Source: JARROD01 sp037384225
GTDB taxonomy: Bacteria > Pseudomonadota > Gammaproteobacteria > Pseudomonadales > Cellvibrionaceae
Assembly (NCBI GenBank): GCA_037384225.1
Contig: JARROD010000115.1
Location: forward strand, 1 to 30,833
DNA length: 30,833 bases
Reading direction: 5' to 3'
The position numbers were made by a program, and so were the translations under genes. The first letter of the stretch is position 1. Each line of letters begins with the position of its first letter. The notes below the pieces were generated by a model. It did no database searches. It was not told the DNA's origin and was given only the letters and a program-made list of their open reading frames with translations. Positions 17,202 through 25,896 of this stretch are shown here, in pieces.

Positions 17202-18887
17202 TTAGGGTCGCCAGCTATCTTTAAGATCAATCGTGCGGTTGAAAACCGGTTTATCCTCCGTGCTGAGTTCACTGTCGAGACAGTAGTACCCCTCGCGCTC
17301 AAACTGCCAGGGTTGCCCCGCAGCCGCCTGCGCCAACCCGATTTCCCCCTTGCAACCGCTGATTACCTGCAGCGAGTCGGGATTGAGCGCGTCCAGAAAG
17401 TTCTTCTCCCCGGCGTCCGGTGCCGGGTCGCTGAACAGCCGGCCGAACAAACGCACTTCACAGTCCAGGTGACGCTGTGCCGACACCCAGTGAATCACCC
17501 CCCGGGGCCTGATACCCTCGGGCGGATTTTCCCCCAGGGTTCCGGGCACGAGGCTAGCACGGATTTCCAGTATTTCACCACCGTCACCCTTGATCACCTC
17601 GTCCGCCTTGATCACATAGGCTCCGCGCAGTCTGACCCAGTCGCCCGGCACCAGACGTTTGAATTTTTTCCGCGACAGACTCCTGTCTTCATTGAAATCC
17701 TCGCGGTCGATATAAATCTCACGGTCAAACGGCAGCCTGCGCGTGCCCATCTCGGCGCGCTGCGGGTGCAACGGCTGAGTCACTTCCTGCGTGTCTGCCT
17801 CGGAAAAATTAGTGATCACCACTTTCAGCGGTCGCAGCACGCACATGGCGCGGGGGGCCTTCTCATTGAGATCATCGCGCAGGGCAAATTCCAGCATACC
17901 CACATCCACCGTGCTGCCGGCTTTGCTCACCCCGATCATGTCACAGAAGCGGCGGATCGACGCCGGCGTGTAACCACGGCGGCGCATACCGCAGAGCGTG
18001 GGCATACGCGGATCGTTCCAGCCGGCCACATAGCCTTCGTCCACAAGTTGCTTGAGCTTGCGCTTGGAGGTAACCGTGTAATTGAGTTCCAGGCGCGCAA
18101 ACTCATACTGCCGCGGCCGGCTCGACACCGGCAGGTTATCGATAAACCAGTCGTAGAGCGGCCGGTGGTCGGCGAATTCCAGTGTGCAAATAGAATGGGT
18201 CACCCCTTCGATCGCATCCTCCTGGCCGTGGGCGAAATCGTAGCTGGGGTAAATAGACCATTTGTCGCCGGTCTGATGGTGACCTTCCTTGCGAATACGG
18301 TACAGAACCGGGTCGCGCAGGTGCATATTCGGCGACGCCATATCTATCCGCGCCCGCAGCGTACAGGCCCCTTCCTCGAACTCGCCATTTTTCATCTTTT
18401 CAAACAACGCCAGATTCTCCGCCACACTGCGGTTGCGGTAAGGGCTCTCCCGCCCAGGCTTCGTCGCCCACCCCCGGTACTCGCTGGCCTCCTCCGCCGA
18501 GAGATCGCACACATAGGCTTTGCCCGCCTCGATCAATACCAGCGCCCATTGGTAGAAGGTCTCGAAATAGTCAGATGCGTATTTTACCTCGCCCTGCCAT
18601 TGGTACCCCAGCCAGGAGACATCCGCTTTGATGGCGTCAACATACTCCTGTTCCTCCTTTTCCGGGTTGGTATCGTCAAAGCGCAAATTACAGGCACCGC
18701 CGTACTCTTCAGCCAGTCCGAAATTAAGACAGATGGACTTGGCGTGGCCAATATGCAAATAGCCGTTGGGTTCCGGTGGAAATCGGGTAATCACCTTTTC
18801 CACACGGCCTTCCTCTAAATCTTTCTTTATGATTTGCTGAATAAAATGTAAAGGTTTGGTTTCTTTCACAGCAGTGTCGTTACTCAT
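17202..18887 (-). CDS. glnS: Glutaminyl-tRNA synthetase
   Basis: Charges tRNA-Gln with glutamine in the cytoplasm. The 561-residue class I synthetase is full length. It has the HIGH motif in PPEPNGYLHIGHAKSI, the GlnRS block RFDDTNPEKEEQEYV, and the KMSKS-type loop VTSKRKLKQLV. C-terminal anticodon-binding beta barrels follow (from about RAMCVLRPLKVVI), ending in VFNRTIDLKDSW. Start ATG 18887 (MSNDTAVKE) is preferred over an upstream ATG at 18902 because GGAC lies at suitable distance and family members start there. It is followed by the cysS gene in the same direction and is divergent from ppiB. Confidence 0.97.
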   Translation of the reverse strand: MSNDTAVKETKPLHFIQQIIKKDLEEGRVEKVITRFPPEPNGYLHIGHAKSICLNFGLAEEYGGACNLRFDDTNPEKEEQEYVDAIKADVSWLGYQWQGEVKYASDYFETFYQWALVLIEAGKAYVCDLSAEEASEYRGWATKPGRESPYRNRSVAENLALFEKMKNGEFEEGACTLRARIDMASPNMHLRDPVLYRIRKEGHHQTGDKWSIYPSYDFAHGQEDAIEGVTHSICTLEFADHRPLYDWFIDNLPVSSRPRQYEFARLELNYTVTSKRKLKQLVDEGYVAGWNDPRMPTLCGMRRRGYTPASIRRFCDMIGVSKAGSTVDVGMLEFALRDDLNEKAPRAMCVLRPLKVVITNFSEADTQEVTQPLHPQRAEMGTRRLPFDREIYIDREDFNEDRSLSRKKFKRLVPGDWVRLRGAYVIKADEVIKGDGGEILEIRASLVPGTLGENPPEGIRPRGVIHWVSAQRHLDCEVRLFGRLFSDPAPDAGEKNFLDALNPDSLQVISGCKGEIGLAQAAAGQPWQFEREGYYCLDSELSTEDKPVFNRTIDLKDSWRP

Positions 18888-19064
18888 GATATTTGTCCAC
18901 AAAAGCGCTCAGGCAATCGGTCAGCGGTTTCAGAATCCGGGCAAAGGGCGTATTATAGCCGCCTCACGGTGCGGTAAGCACCTAAAAGATAAAGATTTTT
19001 CGATGCCGCGGCGGTGTGACAGCTACCGCCGTCAGACACCGACCAGACAGCTCAGGAGCACTTC

Positions 19065-19559
19065 ATGATCACGCTACACACCAATTTCGGTGATATAAAA
19101 CTGGAACTCAATCACGACAAGGCGCCGGTCACCGCGGCAAATTTCAAACAATACGCCGAAGACGGCTTTTACAACGGCACCATATTTCACCGGGTGATTG
19201 ACGGCTTTATGGTTCAGGGCGGCGGTTTTACCGAAGATATGGCGCAAAAAGAAACCCGCACGCCGATTGAAAACGAAGCCGATAATGGCCTCAGCAATAA
19301 CACAGGCACCATCGCCATGGCCCGCACCATGGACCCCCACAGTGCCTCCGCGCAATTTTTTATCAACGTTAAAGACAATGGTTTTCTCAACCACACCGGC
19401 AAAAATAGCCAGGGCTGGGGCTACTGTGTATTTGGCAAAGTCGTTGAAGGCATGGATGTGGTCGAGCAGATCAAAAGCGTCAAAACCGGCACCCGCGCTG
19501 GCCATCAGGACGTCCCCACCTCGGCAGTGGTCATTGAAACAGTTACCGTCGCAGAGTAA
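19065..19559 (+). CDS. ppiB: Peptidyl-prolyl cis-trans isomerase B (cytoplasmic cyclophilin)
   Basis: Catalyses cis-trans isomerisation of Xaa-Pro bonds. It has 164 residues with no signal peptide, the length of E. coli PpiB. The cyclophilin core is clear: TIFHRVIDGFMVQGGG (about 39-54) with the catalytic arginine, ASAQFFINV, and the FGKVVEGMDVVEQI segment. AGGAG lies just before the ATG. It is divergent from glnS and 60 bases upstream of lpxH, with which it is probably co-transcribed. The gene pairing is common in gammaproteobacteria. Confidence 0.96.
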   Translation: MITLHTNFGDIKLELNHDKAPVTAANFKQYAEDGFYNGTIFHRVIDGFMVQGGGFTEDMAQKETRTPIENEADNGLSNNTGTIAMARTMDPHSASAQFFINVKDNGFLNHTGKNSQGWGYCVFGKVVEGMDVVEQIKSVKTGTRAGHQDVPTSAVVIETVTVAE

Positions 19560-19619
19560 GACACTGCAATGGGCTCCGATCGGAAAGCATCCCGAGTGTA
19601 ACGGTCCCAACCCCATTTC

Positions 19620-20354
19620 ATGACCACTTACTTTATCTCTGACCTCCATCTGGATGAGTCACGCCCGGCGATAGCCCGGGCGTTTTTCACCTGGCTCGAC
19701 AGCATCGCCGACGATGCTGAAGCGCTGTATATTCTCGGCGACTTCTTTGAAGCCTGGGTGGGCGATGATGACGACACCCCCTTCAACGACAATATTATCG
19801 AACACCTGGGAAATTTCAGCCGCCCGCGCCGTCGGCTCTATATCATGCACGGTAACCGCGACTTTTTGATCGGCGAAGACTTTGCCCACCGCACCGCCGC
19901 CACGCTGCTCGCGGATCCAACGCGGATAAATCTCTATGGTAAAACGGTTCTGTTGATGCACGGCGACAGCCTGTGCACCGGCGATACCGACTACATGGCC
20001 TTTCGCCGCCAGGTCCGCCAACGCGAGTGGCAGGCGCAACTGCTGGCCAAACCTGTTGGCGAACGCCGGGCCTTAGCCGCACAACTGCGCACACGCAGTC
20101 AATCGGTGAACAGTCTCAAGGCCGCCGATATTATGGATGTAACCCCCACTGAAGTGGTGCGGGAAATGGAAACACACGGCGTTCAGGTTCTGATCCACGG
20201 CCATACACACCGCCCCGCCCGTCATATGCTTTGGGCCAACGGTAAACAGGCGCAGCGGATTGTACTCGGCGACTGGGGCGCGAAAGGCTGGTGCCTGGCG
20301 GTGTCGGCCGAGGCCGGTTGGGAACTAAAAAGCTGGGATATAGGGGTTGAGTAG
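19620..20354 (+). CDS. lpxH: UDP-2,3-diacylglucosamine diphosphatase
   Basis: Hydrolyses UDP-2,3-diacylglucosamine to lipid X and UMP, the fourth step of lipid A synthesis, on the cytoplasmic face of the inner membrane. The 244 residues match the family length (E. coli 240). Calcineurin-type metallophosphatase motifs are in order: SDLHLDE (Asp8, His10), LGDFFEAWVGDD (Asp41), HGNRDF (about 77-82), MHGDSLCTGD, and the C-terminal HGHTHRP. It follows ppiB and is convergent with the next gene, with a 14-base gap. Confidence 0.96.
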   Translation: MTTYFISDLHLDESRPAIARAFFTWLDSIADDAEALYILGDFFEAWVGDDDDTPFNDNIIEHLGNFSRPRRRLYIMHGNRDFLIGEDFAHRTAATLLADPTRINLYGKTVLLMHGDSLCTGDTDYMAFRRQVRQREWQAQLLAKPVGERRALAAQLRTRSQSVNSLKAADIMDVTPTEVVREMETHGVQVLIHGHTHRPARHMLWANGKQAQRIVLGDWGAKGWCLAVSAEAGWELKSWDIGVE

Positions 20355-20368
20355 CGACGGCTTAAAAC

Positions 20369-20821
20369 TCAGCGTTCCAACTTAACAATATCGCCGATAA
20401 ACGAGACTCCGGCCAGCACCTCACCCGCTTCACACTGATAAGTGGTCTCGCTGATATCTTCATCGCCCAGGTAATTTGAGCGAATATTAATCACCGCGTT
20501 GGCCCCGAGATTTCGCGCACGGTCACGCAGTGAGCGCAGTGCGAATAGAAACGCACCCTGGCAAGCCTGCTCATTGGATTTATTATAGGCGTTGTTTTTG
20601 CGGTTCGTTTCCGCCTCGCCAAAGCTGGTGGCGACGATTCCAAAAACATTCTGACCACCGAAATAAAACTCGACATCGGCACCCAGCTCTTTTTTCGCCA
20701 ACACCTGTGACATTGCTGCTTCAACCGAATAATCGGCAACTTCACTATCCCACGCGAAACTCTGATCTGAGGCGACAGAGGCTAAGACAGAGGCGGCAAA
20801 AAATTTTGCATAGTTCATCAC
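20369..20821 (-). CDS. Secreted YbjQ-like heavy-metal-binding-fold protein, function unknown
   Basis: A 150-residue protein with an N-terminal signal peptide (hydrophobic to about residue 20, SFA before a likely cut), so periplasmic. The mature part holds NEQACQGAFLFALRSLRDRARNLGANAVINIRSNY and a later YQCEAGEVLAGVSF. This matches small proteins often annotated 'excinuclease ATPase subunit', a misleading name, and resembles the YbjQ fold in its LGANAVINIR strand. Two cysteines could form a disulfide. The start may be either of the two consecutive ATGs. The gene stands alone and is convergent with lpxH. Function unknown. Confidence 0.7.
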   Translation of the reverse strand: MMNYAKFFAASVLASVASDQSFAWDSEVADYSVEAAMSQVLAKKELGADVEFYFGGQNVFGIVATSFGEAETNRKNNAYNKSNEQACQGAFLFALRSLRDRARNLGANAVINIRSNYLGDEDISETTYQCEAGEVLAGVSFIGDIVKLER

Positions 20822-21027
20822 TTAGCTCCTTAACAAATAAGGCTGAACAACGTTGATGTGATTCTATCTCACCCCGGCGCCGCAATTATGCGAATTGCCT
20901 CAACGTCCATGGCTGGATAAACCGCCAAAAATGGAATTCAATTCGCTGGAAGTTCCCGGGCAAACAGACAATTGGATGAAATTGAGACAGTCTCAGGAAG
21001 AGTCGCGTGATATCGTTCTCGAAAAAT

Positions 21028-21522
21028 TTATTTTTTGGGATACTCAAATAAAGTTAACCGTCCCCTCCCCTCGTTAATTCCAGCCCAGGTCTGCGCTGTA
21101 AACTCCAGCCCGACAATGCCACAGGTGGGCACATTCTCAATATCGGCGGCAACCAATGCGTTGACCAGCCCCGTGATCGCCGGATTGTGCCCCACCAGCA
21201 AAACACAGTACCACTTGTCATCGAGCCGCTCGACCACGTCCCGCAATCCCTGGGTGCTATAACAATACAACGCCTCATCCACCTCGATGGTATCGCTTTC
21301 AATCCCCAGTATCGAGCCGACAACCCGCGCCGTTGTCACGGCTCTCAGCGCCGGGCTGGCAATGATCCGCTGTGGCTTCACCCCCAGAGCCGCCAGGCGC
21401 CAGCCCATTAGCGGTGCGTTTTTGCGACCGCGCTTGTTCAGCGGCCGCAGTGCATCCGCCAATAGCGGGTCTTTCCAGCTGGACTTCGCATGGCGTAGCA
21501 AATAAAGCGTTTTTGACACCAT
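21028..21522 (-). CDS. SixA-type histidine phosphatase
   Basis: A 164-residue member of the histidine phosphatase (phosphoglycerate mutase-like) superfamily. The catalytic motif is LLRHAKSSW (RHAK 10-13), a conserved arginine lies in ASPALRAVTTA, and a second catalytic histidine is in LLVGHNPAI. E. coli SixA (161 residues) dephosphorylates phosphohistidine on a phosphotransferase protein; the target here is unknown. Cytoplasmic, no signal. It is probably co-transcribed with the DUF5062 gene 33 bases upstream. Confidence 0.88.
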   Translation of the reverse strand: MVSKTLYLLRHAKSSWKDPLLADALRPLNKRGRKNAPLMGWRLAALGVKPQRIIASPALRAVTTARVVGSILGIESDTIEVDEALYCYSTQGLRDVVERLDDKWYCVLLVGHNPAITGLVNALVAADIENVPTCGIVGLEFTAQTWAGINEGRGRLTLFEYPKK

Positions 21523-21555
21523 TGTGGTTTACCGTTCTGGACTCGTTTGGTTTGA

Positions 21556-21819
21556 CTATTCTTTTAACAATGGATGCCCTTCCGGCAATTTTCTGGATAT
21601 CCACAGTGCAAGCTTGTGCCGCATATTGGGCTCATTTTCCTGATGTTTTGCCAGGGGCTGAACCAACTTGTCGTGCACCAGCAAGCGATAGATAAACTCT
21701 ATTTTTTTCTTCGCCGGGTCGTTTGTTTCAACCTTCCCCGCCCCGCGTTTTTCCGCGTAAACCGCTCCGACACGCAATGCCTCTTTCACCAAATCCGCCT
21801 CGTTTTTGAGTTTCTTCAT
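21556..21819 (-). CDS. DUF5062 family protein
   Basis: An 87-residue cytoplasmic protein beginning MKKLKNEADLVKEALRVG and ending RKLPEGHPLLKE, which matches the uncharacterised DUF5062 family of gammaproteobacteria. It is mostly helical, charged and lacks cysteines or membrane segments. I chose ATG 21819, since the longer version from 21864 adds an atypical leader and GTGGA lies before 21819. It lies just upstream of the SixA gene. No function can be assigned. Confidence 0.72.
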   Translation of the reverse strand: MKKLKNEADLVKEALRVGAVYAEKRGAGKVETNDPAKKKIEFIYRLLVHDKLVQPLAKHQENEPNMRHKLALWISRKLPEGHPLLKE

Positions 21820-22201
21820 TCCACATTCACCTTTTCCTGCCATTAACCCCTGCCACCTTAGCATTTAATTCAGGGTATTTCGTACCCCCGGACTACCCAT
21901 GCCCATCAGTTATTTTGTTATGTGTCACACGGTTCGGGCCAACTCTACAGGGCATGTTTATCTGAATTCTGTCATTCTTATAGAGTTTTATTGAGTAGAG
22001 TACAAATATTGTCCGTTGAGCGCCGGCTACCGGCACCCTCTTCAGTGCCGCCGTGTGTGTCTGCATTGGGTAAGGGTCAACCCCAGGACTGTATATTTAT
22101 TGAGCTGCACACCCTCAAGGCTTTGGGTATTTTGCCGGAGATGAGTAAAATTGGCGGTATTGCGTTTTTTCCCACATAAAGATTAATAAAGGAGAGGTTC
22201 T
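21820..22201. other. Divergent intergenic region, 382 bases
   Basis: It separates the DUF5062 gene from the carboxypeptidase gene. I see two small perfect hairpins, GGGTA/TACCC (21873-21887) and CGGCAC/GTGCCG (22031-22050). A strong ribosome site AAGGAG sits before GTG 22202. No convincing gene is present; short open stretches lack recognisable content. Confidence 0.5.
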
Positions 22202-23328
22202 GTGATAATTAATAGCCGGTTCGATGGTGGCAATATTCGCTGCATAGACTGTTGCTCGGCCCAGCATATTCAACTGGCCATCAACCCCGACGCCGAAAAC
22301 ACCCAAACACTGCAGTGGTTTTATTTTCGGCTCAGCGGTGCCAGGGGACAGGCCTGTCGACTCACCATAACCAACGCCGGCGACGCATCCTATCTCGATG
22401 GCTGGAAAGGTTACCGCGCCGTCGCCTCTTACAATCGCCGCGATTGGTTCCGCATCGATACCCGCTACGAGGCCGGACAGTTGATTATGGAAGTCGAACC
22501 GCAGCAAAATTGTATGTATTTTGCCTACTTCGCGCCTTATTCGCTGGAACGACTGGCGGATTTCGTCGCCGGGATAAAACAATCTCCTGTGGTGGACAGC
22601 AGCGAGCTCGGCCAAACCCTGGATGGGCGCACCATTGAGTGTCTGACTATTGGCGATGCGCTAACAGGTAAAANNNNNNNNNNNNNNNNNNNAGACAACA
22701 CGCGGGAGAAACCATGGCATCCTGGTGGATGGAGGGATTCCTGCAACGCCTGACGGACCGGGACGACGCCGTTGCCCGGCAACTACTGGAAAAGGCGGTA
22801 TTCCACGTAGTGCCCAATATGAATCCCGACGGCAGTTTTCGCGGCCATTTACGCACCAATGCCGCCGGAATGGACCTCAACCGCCAGTGGCGGGACGCCA
22901 CGGTTGAAAAAAGCCCGGAGGTCTATCATGTAAAAAAAGCTATGGCGCAAACCGGCGTGGACTTTTGTCTCGATGTGCACGGCGACGAAGCACTGCCCCA
23001 CAACTTTATTGCCACCTCCCAGGGTATTCCCGGCTGGAACCAGCGTCTGGAACAGCTCAGTGATACTTACCAAACCGCGCTCAAATGCGCCAACCCGGAT
23101 TTTCAAACCGAATACGGGTACCCGCGCAGCGCACCTGGCCAGGCGAATCTGGCGCTGTGTTCCAATTACATTGGTGAAACCTACTCCTGCCTCGCTATGA
23201 CCCTGGAGATGCCTTTCAAGGATACCAGCCATACACCGGACCCGGTTTACGGCTGGTCCCCGCAGCGTTGCAAAAAACTCGGCGCCAGCAATCTCAATGC
23301 CCTCTATGGGGTGATAGATCGGCTTTAA
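22202..23328 (+). CDS. M14-family cytosolic-type zinc carboxypeptidase, interrupted by an assembly gap
   Basis: A metallocarboxypeptidase of the cytosolic carboxypeptidase (CCP) branch of M14. It has a beta-rich N-terminal domain (about 1-125) and then the catalytic domain. Zinc ligands are in RQHAGE (HxxE) and later DVHGDE. Substrate-binding NPDGSFRGHLRTN and MDLNRQW follow, and the catalytic glutamate is in LEMPFKD. There is no signal peptide. Nineteen Ns (22674-22692) split the gene just before RQHAGE and leave the halves out of frame. A true gap of 20 bases would join them, giving seven missing codons and 375 residues. The start is GTG 22202 with AAGGAG upstream. Eukaryotic relatives trim glutamates from tubulin; the bacterial substrate is unknown. 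Confidence 0.92.
22674..22692. other. Assembly gap (19 Ns)
   Basis: A run of 19 unknown bases within the carboxypeptidase gene. Reading frames on each side require the real length to be 17, 20 or 23; family alignment from memory favours 20. Confidence 0.99.
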
Positions 23329-23346
23329 AGAAATGCATCAATCATC

Positions 23347-23386
23347 GCCTGAAAATAAACTTTAGTGCCTGAAAATAAACTTTAAC
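23347..23386. repeat. Tandem 20-bp duplication in an intergenic region
   Basis: The 18-base sequence GCCTGAAAATAAACTTTA occurs at 23347-23364 and 23367-23384 with a period of 20. It lies just after the carboxypeptidase stop. The surrounding gap (23329-23647) is AT rich; I see no gene in it, only the ribosome site before 23648. Confidence 0.85.
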
Positions 23387-23647
23387 ACCATCAAAACCAT
23401 ACAAATACAAGAGACTTGTTCGCCAAACATCCGCAGAATAATTTCGCAATTGAAATTTAAAATTATTCATACATGTCTAGAACATATGAGTATTTCAAAA
23501 ACGCTTGAGTAATACCTTATTATTGATATACCCAAAGCGTTTGAGATTTAGGTGTGCAGAGTGCGTCAATTTTTGTTCCCCCTTCTTTTAATAGCAGGGG
23601 GCGCGACGACGCTGCATGGCAGGCCTTAGTATTAACGGAGTAACAGA

Positions 23648-24991
23648 TTGGGTCAGTCTCTTCACAAAGATTATTATGTCGATCACCTGGCGGCTGTTAA
23701 CCGCAACAATCGGGTACTGGCAACCAAAGATATAAAGAACGAACAGGGCGCTGTGCTGGTTGCCAAAGGCACTGCCATCACCGCGGAGATCGCCCGCAAA
23801 ATAGCCCACCATAAGCTGCTGCAACCATTGGAAACGAGTGTTGCCCTGGAAAGTGCGCTCACCCCACAACAAGTCATCGCCCACCAGCAAACGCTGCCGA
23901 AAAACCCCGACCTATGGCGGTTACAGGAGCAGCACACGGTATTGAACGACGCGTTTTGCCAGCATTGTGAATGCCTGGCCAAATACCCACCTATCTCGCA
24001 AAAACTGACTGTATTCGCCGACAGGCTGCCGATATTTTTTGAAAAAACCCTGACCTGTGCCTATATCGCCCTATTGCTTGCCGGTGAGCTTAAACTCAGC
24101 GAGGAAGTCAGTAATCATATTTTTCTGGCGGCTATGACCCGGGATCTGGGACTGTTGCATATCGATCCGGACATTGCCCGCAGTAAACAGCCGTTGCCCC
24201 CTCAGCAGTGGCGTTTGCTGCAGGGTCACGTGGCTGTCAGCCACCATTTTCTTGCCATCGTCCCCACATTACCGAAAGCAGTTTCCCGGGCAGTGCTGGA
24301 ACACCACGAGCGCTGTGACGGTCTCGGCTATCCCTACGGAAAACTGGGGGACGAATTGTGTCTGGAAGGCCAGGTGGTGGCTCTGGCCGATATGATAGTC
24401 GCGCTGATTACGAAACAGGTGGATATTCTGGGCTATTCCATGCGGGCAATTATCCCGGTTTTGCAGTTAAACCTATCTGTGCATTTCAATCGCGTCACTG
24501 AAGCTGCCATCTGCGCACTGCGCGCTCTGGTTACCGACTGTGACCGCGTCTATGATAACTGTGAGATACCGGCGGTGATTGAAACAATCATCGCCCGGCA
24601 ACAGCCACTTGCAAGCTGGTTTGAACAGATTTGTGCTCTGATCCGTGACGCCTCAGCTCACGTTGACAGCAAACATATACGTATAACCAACGCTTATCTC
24701 GCGCGCATTCAAGCTACACTGATCTCCTCCGGTATGATCACCCGCGAGCAGAGATGCTGGCTGGAAGATGTACTGAATAACAGCCGCGTTGAAGAGTATT
24801 TCGATGTCGAGTGTACTGAGCTTATGCTCAATGAGGTGTGCTGGCAGTTTCGCCAGTTGAACAATACCCTGGCGCTCGCCATTCAGCAGTTGCAACCGAC
24901 GGGAAGCAACCACGCTTACTTGCATAAACAGTCCATAAATCTCGACCGGCAGCTCAACCTCCTGTTGAGCGCGGCGAGAGACACCGCCTGA
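23648..24991 (+). CDS. HD-GYP-like protein with a degenerate HD motif
   Basis: A 447-residue cytoplasmic protein. The central part (about 130-260) resembles HD-GYP cyclic di-GMP phosphodiesterases: EHHERCDGLGYP (218-229) is the GYP signature, followed by VALADMIVAL. The metal-binding HDIGK motif, however, reads RDLGL (165-169), losing the first histidine and the lysine. It is therefore likely to be inactive or to bind ligand rather than hydrolyse it. The N-terminal segment (about 1-60, VLATKDIKNEQGAVLVAKGT) resembles the extension seen in other HD-GYP proteins, and the C-terminal 180 residues are helical and unrecognised. The start is TTG 23648, with GGAG at good spacing and no better ATG. 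Probably monocistronic. Confidence 0.82.
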   Translation: MGQSLHKDYYVDHLAAVNRNNRVLATKDIKNEQGAVLVAKGTAITAEIARKIAHHKLLQPLETSVALESALTPQQVIAHQQTLPKNPDLWRLQEQHTVLNDAFCQHCECLAKYPPISQKLTVFADRLPIFFEKTLTCAYIALLLAGELKLSEEVSNHIFLAAMTRDLGLLHIDPDIARSKQPLPPQQWRLLQGHVAVSHHFLAIVPTLPKAVSRAVLEHHERCDGLGYPYGKLGDELCLEGQVVALADMIVALITKQVDILGYSMRAIIPVLQLNLSVHFNRVTEAAICALRALVTDCDRVYDNCEIPAVIETIIARQQPLASWFEQICALIRDASAHVDSKHIRITNAYLARIQATLISSGMITREQRCWLEDVLNNSRVEEYFDVECTELMLNEVCWQFRQLNNTLALAIQQLQPTGSNHAYLHKQSINLDRQLNLLLSAARDTA

Positions 24992-25134
24992 AAGTACTTG
25001 AACTCCCGCGCGGTTTCTTCGACAATTCCGCCCGCTTTTTACCTGCCGACTGGGAACCTCACGGGCAGCTCAGACACGGCAATAAATTCATTTATAAAAG
25101 TCTATTAACCTATAAATATCGCAGGAGTAGTCAC

Positions 25135-25881
25135 ATGATAAAAAAAGGGTTTCCCCTTTTGTTACTGACCTTGTGGGCCTCCCTGTCCACCGCCGCTGAA
25201 GACCAGAAGGCGGGCTGGTCAGGCTCCTCGGAACTGGGCATTATTTTTACCCGGGGGAATACGGAAACCACATCGGCAAAAGGCCGGGTCGATCTGGAGC
25301 AGAATCTCGAAGACTGGATCAATGAATTCTCGATTGATGCGCTGTTTAAGGAAGATGAAGTCGTCGACGAGACCACGGGTGAGGAAGAAACGGAAAAGAC
25401 CGCCGAAAAATATTTCGCCTATGCGAAAACCAACTATAAACTCAAAGACGATCACAGCAAGTTATTTGCCTACCTCTCCCACACCGACGATCAATTTGCC
25501 GGGGTGGCAAAAAATACCACTGTCGCCTTTGGTTACGGCCGCCGGCTTGTCGAAACTGACAACACCTATCTCGATGCCGATATAGGGCCGGGTTATTCCT
25601 TTAGCGAGCAAGCCGACGGTGAGGATGTGGAAGACTTTATCATCCGGGTTTCGGCCAAATATCATTGGAAAATCAGTGAAAGTGCCACATTTATTCAAAA
25701 GCTGAGTTCAGAAATAGGCGAGGAAAATACGCGCACGCTGGCAGAATCCTCTCTGGCCACGAAAATAAACAGCGCCTTACAGATGAAAATAGGCCTCGTA
25801 GTCACCAATAACTCCGATGTGCCGGAAGAAACGGAAAAAACCGATACGGAAACGACAGTAACGCTTGTTTATTCATTTTAG
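25135..25881 (+). CDS. DUF481 family outer-membrane beta-barrel protein
   Basis: A 248-residue protein with a signal peptide (residues 1-21, cleavage near STAA-ED). The mature part starts GWSGSSELGIIFTRGNTET, the DUF481 hallmark (strand with GNT), and has alternating strands ending in LVYSF with a terminal phenylalanine typical of outer-membrane barrels. DUF481 proteins are salt-induced outer-membrane proteins of unclear function. The acidic insert EVVDETTGEEETEKTAEK (near residue 80) may be an external or turn loop. GCAGGAG precedes the ATG. It is convergent with the LysR gene. Confidence 0.9.
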   Translation: MIKKGFPLLLLTLWASLSTAAEDQKAGWSGSSELGIIFTRGNTETTSAKGRVDLEQNLEDWINEFSIDALFKEDEVVDETTGEEETEKTAEKYFAYAKTNYKLKDDHSKLFAYLSHTDDQFAGVAKNTTVAFGYGRRLVETDNTYLDADIGPGYSFSEQADGEDVEDFIIRVSAKYHWKISESATFIQKLSSEIGEENTRTLAESSLATKINSALQMKIGLVVTNNSDVPEETEKTDTETTVTLVYSF

Positions 25882-25896
25882 TTATTTCGCTACACG

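Noticed and set aside
17178..18818. A long open frame of 546 codons on the plus strand opposite glnS
   Set aside because: It is antisense to a clear full-length GlnRS, has no recognisable domain, and reflects codon bias of the opposite gene.
21037..21065. GGGATACTCAAATAAAGTTAACCGTCCC, resembling sequences seen near REP-associated transposases
   Set aside because: It codes for the normal end of the SixA protein (RLTLFEYPKK) and I see no second copy in the window.
20895..21077. A 60-codon plus-strand open frame starting TTG
   Set aside because: No ribosome site or recognisable family, and its end runs through the sixA 3' end on the other strand.
23560..23643. A short open frame just before the HD-GYP-like gene
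   Set aside because: No good ribosome site and no signal or domain; probably leader sequence.
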